Assembly: GCA_027422505.1 (NCBI GenBank)
Contig: JAPQWV010000663.1
Location: 240,001-304,000 of the forward strand
Reading direction: 5' to 3'
Length of the DNA: 64,000 nucleotides
Origin: Craterostigma plantagineum
Taxonomy: Eukaryota; Streptophyta; Magnoliopsida; Lamiales; Linderniaceae
In this document: in pieces, positions 33,242-45,552 of the stretch
Position numbering within the stretch: the stretch's first letter is position 1
Layout of the letters: every line of letters starts with the position of its first letter
Notes under the pieces: generated by a model
Database searches by the model: none
Told to the model about the DNA's origin: nothing
Seen by the model: the letters and a program-made list of their open reading frames with translations, nothing else
Position numbers and translations under genes: made by a program

Positions 33242-35851
33242 ATTTCGACCTCGAAATTTCGTACCTGTTTCGACTAATAACCATGGGTACTGAGTCTTCA
33301 TATGTTCTATGGTTTCCCACGTAGCTTCACGAGCCGAATGATTTTTCCACCGTACTTTTACCATTGGAATCGTTTTATTTCGTAACTGCTTGTCAGCATA
33401 TTCCAGGACTTCTGCCGGTTCTTCTACGTAACTAAGGTCCTCAGAAATATTTATCGGTTCGTCACGTAGAACATGTGTAGGATCTCATCTATATCGCCGT
33501 AACATACTAACGTGGAACACGTTGTGTATCTGTGAAAGTTCAGGTGGCAGTGCTAATCGATATGCTAACGGCCCAATCCTTTCAAGTACTTCGTAAGGCC
33601 CAATGTAACGTGGACTTAATTTTCCCTTCTTTCCAAATCGTAACACACCTTTGCAAGGAGATACTCGCAGAAATACTTTTTCTCCAACTTCATATTCCAT
33701 TTCTCGTCTGTGCTGATCGATATAACTCTTCTGTCTATCCTGGGCTGCTTTGAGTCGACTTTTGACTACCTTAATCTTTTCCATCATATCCTGAATTAAA
33801 TCTGGCCCTTCCAATACTTGTTCTCCTTCCATATCCCAACAAATTGGGTTACGACATTTCCGGCCATACAGAGCTTCATACGGTGCCATTCCGATACTCG
33901 AATGGTACTGATTATTATAAGAAAATTCCATTAGCGCTATATAATCATCCCATGAGCCTTTGAACTCAATTACGCATGCTCGAAGCATATCTTCCAATGT
34001 CTGTATCGTTCTTTCTGATTGACCGTCGGTCTGTGGATGAAACACCGTACTAAAATGTAGTTTAGTTCCGAGTGCTTCCTGTAAACTTCCCCAAAATCTG
34101 GAAGTAAATCGGGGATCACGATCAGATACTATGGACGTAGGTACTCCATGTAGTCGAACTATATCATTAACGTATCTTTTTGCCAAATATTCCAGCGTAG
34201 AACCCCATCTAAATGGTAGGAAATGAGCTGATTTCGTAAGTCTATCGACAATTACCCACACGGCATCATTTTTCTTAGCCGTTGGAGGAAGTCCATAAAG
34301 AAAATCCATCGTTATTCGCTCCCATTTCCAAACAGGTATGGGTAAAGGATGTAATTTACCCGCTGGCGCTTGGTGTTCAGCTTTGATTTGCTGACATGTC
34401 AAACATTTTAAAACATACTCGGCCACATCCTTCTTCATTCTTGGCCACCAATAATGAATTTTAAGGGTCCGATACATCTTCGTACTGCCTGGATGCATAG
34501 CATAAGGAGCGGTATGTGCCTCTTCCATTATCTCTTGTCGAAGATTATCGATATCAGGAACACATATGCGGCCATTTATCGTCAAAGTTCCATTATCGCC
34601 TATTACAAAAGATTTCCCTAACCCTTGTTTCACTTTATCAGCAATCTTAGCTAGCTTTTCGTCTTCAAACTGTACTTGTCTGATTCGATCTAACATGATA
34701 GGTCGAACTATAATTGAGGCACTAATAGCACCAGCATCGTCTACTTTCATCTCCGTATTCATCTTTCTGAGGTCGATTAGACTTGATAAAGAACATGCCG
34801 ATAAATAAGAAATAGTACCATACGATTTCCGACTCAAGGCATCAGCAACGACGTTGGCCTTTCCAGGATGATACTCTATAGTACAGTCGTAATCCTTTAG
34901 TAGTTCAATCCACCGTCTCTGCCTCATGTTTAGCTCCTTCTGGCTCAACAAATACTTTAGGCTCTTATGGTCAGTAAATATCTGAAATGTTGTTCCGTAT
35001 AAGTAGTGTCGCCATATCTTTAGTGCAAATACCACGGCTGCTAGCTCTAAGTCGTGGGTTGGGTAGGATGTTTCGTATGGCTTCAGTTGTCGAGACGCAT
35101 ACGCCACTACTTTCCCGTGTTGCATTAGCACGCATCCTAATCCTTGATACGACGCGTCGCTATAAATCATAAAATTTTCAGTACCTGATGGAATAGTCAG
35201 TACAGGAGCTGTTGTTAATCGTTCCTTCAATTCTTCAAAACTCCTTTGGCATTCATCAGTCCACTTAAATACAACTCCTTTACGCAATAACTTCGTCATT
35301 GGAGCGGCTATCAGTGAGAAATTCTCTAGGAATCGCCGATAATATCCGGCCAATCCCAGAAAACTACGAACTTCTGCTACATTTTTAGGGCTCTCCCACT
35401 TGATCACTGCTTCAATTTTACTGGGATCGACTTGGATACCTTTACCAGAGACTACGTGTCCCAGAAACACTACTTGATCTAACCAAAATTCACATTTCGA
35501 GAGCTTTGCATATAACTTCCTTTCCCGTAAAGTCTGAAGTACAATCTTCAAATGTTCTTCGTGCTCCTCTTTTGACTTGGAATATATTAGAATATCATCA
35601 ATAAAGACGATCACGAACTGGTCTAAGTAGGGTCGGAAAACGTCATTCATTAATGCCATAAAGACTGCAGGAGCATTCGTCAATCCAAACGGCATAACTA
35701 GAAATTCGTAGTGTCCATATCTTGTTCTAAAGGCCGTCTTTGGAATATCACCATCCGCAATCTTCAATTGATGATATCCTGATCTCAAATCGATTTTTGA
35801 AAAGACCCTAGCACCTTGCAACTGATCAAATAGATCATCAATCCGAGGCAA
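33236..35851 (-). pseudogene. chromovirus pol: RT, RNase H, integrase, chromodomain; one premature stop
   Basis: Open for 788 codons from 35851 to a TGA at 33485-33487. Visible parts are [12 protein letters not shown] and [10 protein letters not shown] (RT), [20 protein letters not shown] and [11 protein letters not shown] and [10 protein letters not shown] (RNase H), [18 protein letters not shown] with [11 protein letters not shown] (integrase zinc finger) and [11 protein letters not shown] ... [14 protein letters not shown] (integrase core). The [20 protein letters not shown] tail follows. The TGA replaces the serine codon found in the copy at 17789-20247. About 80 further codons, ending RGRNF at 33239, would complete the chromodomain-like tail, which in this family is thought to target insertion to heterochromatin. 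Upstream, a one-base loss near 35855 separates this frame from the RT N-terminus. Confidence 0.93.
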
Positions 35852-37820
35852 CGGATATTTATTTTCACCGTTACCTTATTTAGCTGTCTATAATCAATAC
35901 ACAATCTAAGTGTTCCATCCTTCTTTTTAACGAAAAGAACAGGCGCTCCCCAAGGCGATACACTTGGTCGTATATAACCTTTATCGAGTAATTCCTTCAA
36001 CTGTACCTTCAGCTCATTCAATTCTATTGGAGCCATTCGGTATGGTGAAATAGAAATTGGCGCCGTGCCCGGTTGAAGTTCTATGGTAAACTCTGTATCC
36101 CTGTCAGGGGGTAATCCCGGTAACTCCTCGGGAAAGACATCAGGATATTCGTTGACTACCGGAATATCTTCTATTTTTAGTCCACTTAACTGCATATCTA
36201 TAACATAGGCTATATATCCTTCGCATCCTTTACTAATCATCTTAGAAGCTTCTAAATTCGATATCTGATGTGCCGTTCGTACGCTCTTTTCTCCCCTAAG
36301 TATTGTATGGATTTGATCCATAGGGGTCAACTCAATTTCCTTTTTGAAACAATCAAGCTTCGCTCGGTATTTTGACAACCAGTCCATGCCCAATATTACG
36401 TCGAAATCCATTAAAGGAATAACGAACAAAGTTGCTCGCATCTCTATCCCTTTACTGACCATTTTGCATTCTAAGTATACTGTATTCACTATAATTACTT
36501 CACCTGTTGGAAGTCGAACATACAATTCCTCTTCTAGGGGTTCGGGTTTATCAGGTAATAATGATGCAAATGTTCGTGATATGAATGAATGAGTGGCACC
36601 TGGATCGAATAAAACATATGCATCAATATCACAGATAAATAGTTTACCCGTGATCACGTGCGATCCCTCTTTGGCCTCCTCACGAGTCATGGTAAAAATC
36701 CTTGCTTGTGCTGGCGGCCTATAAGTTTGGCTTCCTGAGCCTCCTCTTCCAGAACTTGTGTTAAACGGTCCTCGACCCCTTCCTCTTCCGCGATTCGTAT
36801 AAGTTCCGCTAATCCTTGATTGTTCAACTGTGGTTTTTGTTGGTAATGTTGGGCAATTCCTTGCTAAGTGTCCCCGTTGCCCACATCGAAAACATTCGCC
36901 TGTGAGCCATCTACAAACGCCCGGATGATTTTTCCCGCAATGTTCACATGCTGGTATGGTCTGTAAAATTCCTCGTCCGACCGGTCTCATTCCGCCCGTA
37001 CTGCCCCTTGCGGAACTACTTTGTGTGCTCATTGATCTAGGTGCACTGAATGTCTTTTTCATCTTCCCACCTGATGATTCTTCTCCTGGCCTTCTTTTAT
37101 TACTCTGGAAATTTCTTGATTCGGTTTCTAATCTTTCGGCGCGAATAGCCGCCGCCCTCAGTTTCCCATAGGATTCCATATCTGATGGTGTAATACGATT
37201 TCTAATAGTATAACGGAGTCCTGCTTCAAACCTTCGGCACTTATTTCTTTCAATTGCAACCATATGTGAAGCGTATCGAGATAACTGATTAAATAGCACC
37301 TCATACTCACTTACGGACCGATTTCCCTGTTTGAGTTCTAAAAATTCTTTTTCTTTTTGATCCTTATAACTTCAGGCATGTAAGCATCGCTGAACTCACT
37401 CAGAAAATCTTCCCAGATCAGCACTGGGGGTTGAGTCATACTGTCTGGGACAGTTTCCCACCATTCATATGCATGTCCCTGAAGGAGTGAGACTGCATCA
37501 TCAAATCTTTCCTCAGGAGTACATTGCATCATATTGAATACTCTTTCCGTCCTTTTCAGCCAGGTTTCCGCTTCCGCGGGATCTGTCGTACCCATGAAAT
37601 CCACAGCACCCATTTTTCTCAATTTGTCGTATCGTCGTTCTCGGGGAATTGTCAGGGGATGTTCAGATTCATGCTGTCTAAGAGTATGAGATGAATGGGA
37701 TTCCGCTACGGCCGTTCTTCCTCCTCCCTCTATTGTTTGTTCATCATGTTCTAAATGCGTTCGTTCGCCTATTGCCCTTTGCCTATATATGCAAGAAAAG
37801 TTTAAGGGCAAACATAACAT
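35785..37820 (-). pseudogene. chromovirus Gag, protease and RT N-terminus; one frameshift in Gag
   Basis: The first part (37820-37338) has the Gag retrotransposon domain ([46 protein letters not shown]). A one-base loss at about 37365 shifts the frame, and Gag continues as [20 protein letters not shown]. The double zinc-binding region is C-x2-C-x4-H-x4-C followed by [14 protein letters not shown]. The protease active site is [12 protein letters not shown], with the DPG variant common in chromoviruses, and a later [10 protein letters not shown] begins with [14 protein letters not shown] and [20 protein letters not shown]. The frame is lost after LNKVTVK because AAAAAT is one A short. Two such single-base lesions in an otherwise clean element could be real or sequencing errors. 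Confidence 0.92.
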
Positions 37821-37858
37821 GTACCTACTATGCAAATGTCTACAGAACCTAAAGCCTA

Positions 37859-37871
37859 GGCTCTGATACCA
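37859..37871 (-). other. primer-binding site (initiator tRNA-Met) of the chromovirus
   Basis: On the minus strand this is a perfect TGGTATCAGAGCC. It abuts the LTR end almost directly (CGCTA-G-TGGTATC), whereas the outer LTR end reads CGCTACA. The terminal CA of the inner LTR edge has therefore been altered or lost. Confidence 0.92.
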
Positions 37872-37872
37872 C

Positions 37873-40865
37873 TAGCGCCCCGTTCCCTATTACCTTTTTA
37901 CGCAGCTATAAAATATTCGTATAAAATTTTTCGCGATTCCCATAACCATTTCCTTTAACAAAAACGGGTGCGTACATCTGGTTTAGTTCCTTCCACAATA
38001 ATGTACATATATGTACCTATCATATGAGTCACAAAATGCGATAGTCTAAATCCGTTTCTATTCTATATGCTAACGATGAACCAGAGGGGAGCAGGAGGAG
38101 AGCGTAGTCGGCCAACCTTGAATCCATGCTTTATGTTGATGCTTTTTACGCAGTCTGCTAATTATCTACAACAACTGTGAAGAAACCGATTCAGAGTATG
38201 ATCGCAACATGTTAATTAATACAAGTAACAAATAAAATAAACAGTAGTCCATTCCTTTTCATCAATATTGTAACCATGCCATTTCAAATCATATAATCAT
38301 CGTTCATATAATCAGTGTTCATATAACGGTCATTCATAGGATCCGTGGATCACATGTCATTTCTATATGTCTATTTATTTTGATACTCCCGTTATAGACT
38401 AGCTAGACTGTACTGTACGCCCAGTCGACGCCCATGCATGGGACTCTGTAACCATGTCGTAATCCCCCTATTTGTAGGGATACGTGTTGCCTGTACAGGA
38501 CTCCGTAAAATCCCCCGATTTGTAGGGATATATGCCGTAGCATCTGTATCATACCATCTGTAGTCGTAGCAGTCATAACGGTTTCTCCCTTATTTTATAT
38601 GTATGCAATGCTATAGAAAATACCTTATATGACACATAAATCATATAAGAGCACGTTACGATCACATAGTTCACGTTGATTCATAAATAGCACACATATA
38701 TCACGTACTAATCAATTAATCCACATAAAACATATAAGCATATAAAGCACATAAGGTACATGTCGCAATCATACTCACAAGTTTCGCTTATTTTCCCGTT
38801 CGCTTAATCAGCTTTGCCCTTGCCTTTATCAGATTCCTGACCTATACAATTATTTTTATCCGTAAATATAAAATCCCTATAATGATATGCGTATGTGATA
38901 TGCATGCTTTATTATTATGCATGTGCGTTCCTTATCCGTAACCTTTATTAGGAACCCTAACTTATGTTATATCAAACCCTAAATATTGAATACTTTATGT
39001 GAGATTAAAATTCCTTTTATATATATATCACACTTCTCTTTATTTCACAATTCTAATTAATTGCATTTCTAAATATCGAGTTATATATATATCGAGATTT
39101 TTAAGTTATCATATGTCGAAATCTATGTATCTCGATATCTCAAATTGGAAAATGTCGAAGTCTTTTATTAAGAAATTTCGAGATCATTAGTTGAGGAGAT
39201 GTCGAGATCTTCAAGGTATAAAATGTCGACATATATGATCTCGATACTATAACCTCATCTCGACATTTATCTAACAAATACCAATTCATCTCGACATCAT
39301 ACATAAGTCGGCATTCTTTTTATCTAATTCAATATCAAGTATTTCGACATTCCATTCGACATCATACTCGACATTTTACTTAAATGAATTAGTATAGCTC
39401 GAAATTATAACTGGAGTTCATTTGTCGAGGTCTTCTGAATGTCGATATCTTCAAGTGTAACATAAATCATGTCTCGACATTCTCCAAAGCACCTCTCGAC
39501 ATTTCATTTCTCTTATGAAATCTTATATAAGTTATCGATATTTGTTATTCCAAAACAGCTTCCTTTCGATATTCTATGCAAATCCGTCTTTAGATCTCGA
39601 CATCATCATAATTCGACATTATAATACTGACATTATAACATAAATCGACATCTTATTCATCTAGTTCTAACATGTGTTATTTAATACCGAATGAAAGCTA
39701 TTCTAAAAAAAACCCTAATAGTTACGAAAACTTCCCACAATTATCAATATCAGAACTTGCTTATACTTAATATAATCCAAATCTTCATAACAGAAATTTC
39801 AAAACTGTCCTAGAAGTGCAACCATTATCCTAGGTCGAAAGTAGTTTCCTTAGTTACCCACGTATTCTTAGCATAATTGTTAAAGCTCAGAAACTAATTC
39901 CAACGCATACAAGTATGTAAAGCAAGGAAAATCATTTAAATTCTTTTATAATCAGGCTTAAATAAAGCATGAGCTCCTACAACCTTTTTATGCATGCTAA
40001 TACTTTAAATAATGTTAGGTCATAGCTAGAATATGAAAATTATAGTAAGATGTCTTACCCTTCCTTTAGCTTTATTGGAATCGAGTTCTTGGTTTCTCTG
40101 TTCTGAGTTTCACAAGTTCTTCTAAATGATATGAATTTCGTTTACCTTACCCTTATCCTAAGTTACGTGTAGTACTAACTAAATGACGTTAATATGTTTA
40201 TCAATACTTATCTTCTACCTATGAAACATTGATTATATTATTACTATTTTCCCTTATCGTTCCTTTATCATTAAGTTTTCATAAGCAAACTTCGACATCA
40301 TACATAAGTCGACATTTCACAATTCGACATTTTACAACTCGACATTTTACAACTCGACATTTTACAATTCGACATTTTATTTAAGTCTTTCTTATCTATC
40401 TCGACAACATACTCGACATCCTGTTATAGAATTAATTCTCGAAACAAGGCTCGACATTATGACTCAGTATTCGATATTCCATTATCTCGACATTCTATCT
40501 GTACAAAGTTCGACATTTAACTTAGGGTTTCGAATGATCTCTTAGTTATACCTTAATATTATTTAAATATTCCTTCCATTTTAAAGTATCTCATAATTAT
40601 CATTAAACTTCCTAAGTTATTTAATTACTTCAATTTATATATATAAAGTTCCTCAGAACTTAAGAAAACCCTAAAAATTCATACTTCGAAAAATTCCAAT
40701 TTCTGTAACATTCAGTTCCTTACCACTTGCATTTCTTTAAGAACCTAGGATTATAATACTTTAAATACCTTATTTTATCTATACCTCTATTTTAAAATTA
40801 CTTATATAAATGCATGAAATTATGCAAATGCATGAAATTATAATATGAGGTTTTGGTTCCTGACA
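37873..40865 (-). repeat. 5' LTR of the young chromovirus
   Basis: Matches 30232-33222 with few differences, for example ATGCCATTTC against ATGCATTTTC near 38278, GACTCC against GACTCT near 38501, and an extra C in CATCCTG near 40420. It ends CCTGACA before the duplication ACTAA. Confidence 0.95.
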
Positions 40866-40870
40866 ACTAA

Positions 40871-41932
40871 TTTTCTACGTAATTTTATGGTTAGAATTGT
40901 TAAGAATTATGATTTCTACTTTGATCGTTATTGTTAGAAGAAGCACATTATGTGTTTCTACGAACCCAAAGAAGTGTTTTCTTTTGCCTGAAATTTGCTG
41001 CAATTGTGGCATAGTGTAAACAACTATCAGACGTTTCTCATTCGAAAATTGTAATTGACGCATTTTCTACTGTTTATGCAGTAATTTAAGCTTGATCATA
41101 AAAAACCAGGGTTATATCGACTCAATCTGCACCTTTCGGACATTACCGTCATGATTGAACTTAACTTTGAGATAGAATTTTTTTTTAATTTCCGCCAGTT
41201 TCCATCATTACATTTCACTGATTATTGTTGATAATTATCAACCATGAAGAATTCAGGTACTTTTTAACCAATATCAACGAGATTTTGGCGGGTTCCTAGT
41301 ATGATCTTTCGATCCATTGCATGGGAATTGGGAACGACGATGGGAGTTATATTGTGAAGAGAATGGCATTTTCAATGTATTTTTGCTACATCGAAGGATA
41401 AGTAAGTCTTTTTGACGCGATTAGGACCATAACTCTAAAGAAAACTTAATATGGGTCTCTCTCTTTAACTTAAAACTATAGGGGCCTGAAATCTAATGAA
41501 AATATGCTAAGTAGGCCTGAAACCCAATTAACTGTATTATGAATTTGGCGAAATCTAATGAAAATATGCTAAGTAGGCCTAAAACCCAATTAACTGTATT
41601 ATGAATGGTGAAATCAAATGAAAATATGCTAAGTAGGCCTGAAACCCAATGCATTATGAAATTGGGTGGGTCCCAATGATGTGTTCAAGTGGTCGGATTG
41701 TAATATTTCCAGAAATTAAGTGGTCGGATTGGAATAACATGAAGAAGAAGGTCACGGATTGGATTCTACTTGGTCGTCTTGACTATTAGTTATAGTTGCG
41801 GCTTGAGATAGACACAAAAACCTCGATGATTCGCTGTATATTCGACAATAAAATTCTGATAACTTTAAGAAATTCTGAGACAGATATAAATTGTTGTCTG
41901 TCCACGTGAACACGTATACACTAAAATAAAAT
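40871..41932. other. intergenic with a three-copy 62-bp tandem repeat
   Basis: No gene was recognised. A tandem repeat starts at 41488, with further units at 41550 and 41610, ending near 41665. Each unit contains AAATCTAATGAAAATATGCT and AGTAGGCCTGAAACCCAAT. The third unit lacks the AACTGTATTATGAA segment in full. The 62-codon minus-strand ORF at 40875-41063 has no recognisable feature. Confidence 0.75.
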
Positions 41933-41937
41933 GTTAT

Positions 41938-42809
41938 TGATGCCGTCGAAAAATGACCTACCTCGAGAATAGAATAACGAGCTCTTCCCCACCTGATTTC
42001 CGCCGTGTGCCCGGCCGAGAACTGTTGGACAAGGTAAATTTTGGGGGGTCGTTTGCCCTTTTGCCTCAGTCAAGAGGGTAGTTCCGTTTTAAGGTAGTGT
42101 GTAGAGGAAAAATAGCAGAGTAACGGTATGATTATCTGAAAAACGTACCGTGATTGTGGATCTTCCATCGATATTTATAGTGTCGGGAGGAATGCGCCCG
42201 TCCCTTGGGCGGTTATTCCCTAAGCTTGACCTCTGTTGGCGGTTTCCTCCACTTTTGGCGTTCGTGGGTCGGATCGTGGTTGGTTTTTCCCATGTCTAAG
42301 CGATTGTGTGTACGTGGGAGGCTTGCAACCACGATCTGGAATTATGAGTTGGTGTCCTCGAGCATCTGGCGCGTGGCTGGCCACGGCTTCGGGTTCTCTA
42401 GGCGCGTGGTTGCCTTCCGCGACCTCGGGCATTTCCTGTTCGGGCAAGCCTGTGGGCCTTTCTTTCCCCGCGCGAATGGCCAGGGTAGTGCCGGTTCCGC
42501 AGGGGAGATCTTGGTTGTTTCCTTGTTAGACCTCAGACCGCAGTTTTCAAGTGCAAAGGGCCTTTGAAGGACCCGGGGACGAGGAACCCCGAAGGGAGAT
42601 CCGCCTTTCCCCAGATCGGGGCCTCAAGATACGGCATCCGCTTAGGCACTCGCCCGAGTGCCCTTGAGGGGCGAGGTGCGCGGTCTCCGTTCTATCAGGG
42701 GCGAGGTGCTATTACCTTCGGGGCCTTTTTAAAGGCGGGGCGGAGGCGTTAAGTTGGTTGTAGCTGATCGGGGATTTTGCCGCGTAGGGGTGAAATCCCG
42801 GGGGTAACA
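41938..42809 (-). repeat. 3' LTR of the Tat-type element
   Basis: 872 bp, starting TGATGCCGTCGAAAAATG and ending CCCGGGGGTAACA. It is highly similar to 53725-54597, with roughly 5% differences by eye. It is GC-richer than its surroundings. Spurious ORFs occur on both strands. Confidence 0.94.
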
Positions 42810-42827
42810 ATAGTCCCCCCTTTGAAT
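42810..42827 (-). other. polypurine tract of the Tat-type element
   Basis: On the minus strand this reads TCAAAGGGGGGACTATT, directly before the LTR start TGTTACCCC. It confirms that the 3' LTR is the left one. Confidence 0.85.
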
Positions 42828-43067
42828 AGTCCAAAAGAGTTTGCCAATTTTGGATGTGGTCTGGTAGCGGCAAAATGCTCGAATTGGTGGCGGATTTATT
42901 CGAGGATTGGTTGGAAGTCCATCAAGCTTGGCAGGGGCTTTCTTCGGCTGATATGCCACCCCGTCCTTACTGCCACGTGTTGCCTCGCCATTGGTCGCTG
43001 CCGATGGGACGTTTGAGCGGGAGTTCTGGCGCCCTTTCCCAGGATCGACGAGAGTCGTCCTGATCCA

Positions 43068-43174
43068 TTGGGGCCTATATATACCCCACACCATTTCTTT
43101 CCCAGGTTCCAGAGGGGAGATCCAAGGGCCCAGATCAATCAGTTGGGGCCTATATATACCCCACACCATTTCTT
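43068..43174 (+). promoter_or_regulatory. duplicated TATA-box promoter of the first antisense ORF
   Basis: A 32-base segment beginning TTGGGGCCTATATATACCCC occurs twice, at 43068-43099 and 43143-43174. Each copy has a CTATATATA box (43075-43083 and 43150-43158). The second is followed by a CT-rich leader and then the ATG at 43305. This is a typical plant TATA promoter layout on the strand opposite to gag-pol. Promoter activity is inferred, not shown. Confidence 0.6.
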
Positions 43175-43304
43175 CATTCTCTCTTTACGCTTTCTCGCTC
43201 TCGAAATTTACCCGAGCTCCCGATCTCATCTAGCTTCTCGTTCCAGCTTTTAGGTACTTTAAGTTTTTCTCTCTCTACTTCTTTCTTTCCTCCCCTTTTC
43301 CAAT

Positions 43305-45552
43305 ATGTCTTCCCGTAGTGGTAACGATTCCTCAGATAGTTCCTCTTCGGGTAGTTTTGAGAATAGTGACTCGGGTAGGACCGTTAGTGATGATGTTGGG
43401 GAGGTGGGCACAACGGGAAATAGGGAAATAATGGTTCAGCCCGAGCCGGCAGCTTCCCTAGGCCATCCTCTTCTCAACCTAGATCCCCCTCCCCTAGAAA
43501 AAGACTTTCCCGATGTGCGATCTCATCGAGCGGCGGTGAGGGAGTGGGTTAGGATATAATGAGAAAATTCGTGAAAAGGCTGGGAGTCGGGCAAGGGTCG
43601 ATAATGAGGAGGGGGAATTTCTCCGTTGGCACGAGATCAAGGTGTCTTCCTTTACGTCAGCCCAAATCCCTCATCTTAGGGCCAAGTCGGGTATGTCCGA
43701 CCAATTTGAGATCATAATGACCTCCCTAACTGATATCGCTAGTGCCCCCCGGATGGTTTTGGTACATACTTTCTCGACCAAATAGACATGGGTCTTAGGT
43801 TCCCTCTTCCCCAGTTCCTTGTAGACGTCTTCAAATACTATGGCATTTCCCCAGTTCAGTTGGCCCCCAACTCCTTCAGTCACATTCTTTCGTTAGCGGT
43901 CCTTTTGAGTAGATTTGGTTATTCTCCCACTGTCTCGATGATCAATTTTTTCTTGAGGTTCAGTAAGAGGGAAGAGGGGAAGTTCTTCTTTTCCCCCTCA
44001 CCTCGATACCCCGATCTAATTCAAGGCCACCCCTCATCCCATAAAGGTTGGGTGAGTAAATATTTCTTCCTCCGTTCTCCCGAAGGCAACCCCAAAAACC
44101 AGCTGCTTCCTTTTTCCTGGGAGGACAACAAGTCCATTGAGGATCCCCTTCCTCCAAGTTCGAGTCAAGCCGAGTCTTTTTTGTCAAAAGTCGATGAAAG
44201 GAATTTCTTAGCCCCCGAACTCATAAAAGACGACCTTCTCTTCCTCTTCGGGTTTAGTTCAAAGGTGACCGAGGTGCCTCCTAACCTAGGTATATACCCT
44301 CACTACCCGAACCTCCCGAGTTTCCCTATGCGAGATGTTCTTAAATTTTGATTTTGCAGCTCAACATATGGATATCGCCACCGTTGCTGCCATGACTCTT
44401 TCTGACGAGGAGGATGAAGTCCAAGTCGTCTCCTAGACCCACGTAGCTCCTCCCTCCCGACCGAAAGGGAAGAGAAAGGCCTCCGCTTCCGCCTCGAGGG
44501 CCAAAAAGGCGACGAGCAAGAGGCCGTCGATGACCTCGGCAGGGACTTCTTTGAAGAGGTCCAAGACGTCCTTCACGCCACCTCCTCCCGCTTCAGGCGG
44601 ACTGGTGGCTTTGGGTCGGGCAAAGCAGCCTCGTTTCTTCGAAGATCGCCCAGGGTGAATGCTGGCAGTTCTTAAAGGAGTTCCCCAGCGAGGAGAATAA
44701 GAAGTGCTCCCGTAGTATCTCCAACCCCGAGATACGGGATGCTATCTCCGCGTCCTTCGGGCAGGTAGGTTCTCGGGTTCTCAGTTTTAACTTTACTTCA
44801 TTTCTTTTTCTTGAGTCCTCACTGCCGATCTTTCTATCTGGTTTTCCCTTATGCAGGGCCTCGTACTCATATCCGACTCCGTGAAGCGTTGGGTTCATCT
44901 CTCCGGGAGCTACAAGACTTTGGAGAAAAAGGTCGAGGCCATGGAGGAGGAGAAGGTCGCGGGCCAGCGTCGGGAGGAGCTTCTTCGGAAGTAATTGGCC
45001 GAGGTGATGCAGCAACTTTCCCAGGCTGAGACTGAAAGAAAGCGCTTTGATGAGCTTAGGCCAATGTGGAGGCGGTCCGCCGATCTCTGGAGACTCAGCT
45101 GGCGGAGGATCATTTATCGAAGCGGGACTTCGCGAAGGGGATGCGCCAGTACTTCAAGTACGGCTTCTATGGGTGCCTCTCCCAGCTTCGAGAGAATGGG
45201 TACAATCTTCTGCCCATCCTTTCGGCTTCCTCAATGCTGGCCACGCCCTGCAGAATGCTCCCGAAGATGGCTATAAACATAGCCTAGGGTCGAGGTTCCC
45301 CCTAGAGCGCCGACTCCACCCCTTGTGGAAGAGGTGGTCGAGGAGCTCGAAGCTGAAGAAACTAGGGGCAATGTGGGGGAGGAGAACCCTGAGGGCGTTG
45401 ATGAGGAGGCTGAGGCCGTCGAGACCCCGAGAGGAGATGTTGAGATTGAGGATAACGTCTGAGAGCCCATGGAGAAGGATGAGGTCAGGGAGGCTGCTGT
45501 CGAGGAGAAGGAGGCTAGTGAAGGAGATGATCAGGCCGAGTCGGCCGAATGA
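43305..45552 (+). pseudogene. first antisense ORF (aORF): PF04195-like domain and coiled coil
   Basis: The start is at the ATG at 43305 with a Ser/Asp-rich N-terminus (MSSRSGNDSSDSSSSGSF). A frame change comes near 43550. The core at 43788-44351 (187 codons) reads MGLRFPLPQFLVDVFKYYGI, then PNSFSHILSLAVLLSRFGYS, SHKGWVSKYFFLRSPEGN and LPFSWED. This matches the putative gypsy-type domain PF04195, which is found in antisense ORFs of Tat-lineage elements despite its transposase name. A Lys/Arg/Ser-rich linker (44450-44600) and a Glu/Lys coiled coil (44910-45110) follow, then QYFKYGFYGCLSQLRENG (45147-45200) and an acidic tail. Stops and shifts interrupt it. Its function in the retrotransposon is unknown. 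Confidence 0.8.

Larger units (their letters stand above)
30225..40870 (-). mobile_element. complete young Ty3/gypsy chromovirus with 3-kb LTRs
   Basis: The element proper is 30230-40865 (10.6 kb), flanked by perfect 5-bp duplications ACTAA (30225-30229 and 40866-40870). LTRs of about 2,993 bp differ at only some 15-20 positions by eye. Internal order on the minus strand is primer site, Gag, protease, RT, RNase H, integrase, chromodomain-like tail, polypurine tract. The DPG protease, the double zinc-binding Gag motif and the C-terminal chromodomain place it among plant chromoviruses (Tekay/Del-like). Only three inactivating changes were found: two single-base frameshifts and one stop. The same family left the truncated copy at 17789-24900. 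Confidence 0.95.

Noticed and set aside
42205..43253. ORFs up to 146 codons on both strands near the left end of the Tat-type element
   Set aside because: Most lie in the GC-rich LTR or its mirror region; the right LTR has the same ORFs disrupted, and no protein family is recognisable.
43788..44351. 187-codon plus-strand ORF taken as a host transposase gene because of the PF04195 name
   Set aside because: It lies inside LTRs with a target duplication and matches the antisense ORF position of Tat-lineage elements; it is part of the retrotransposon.
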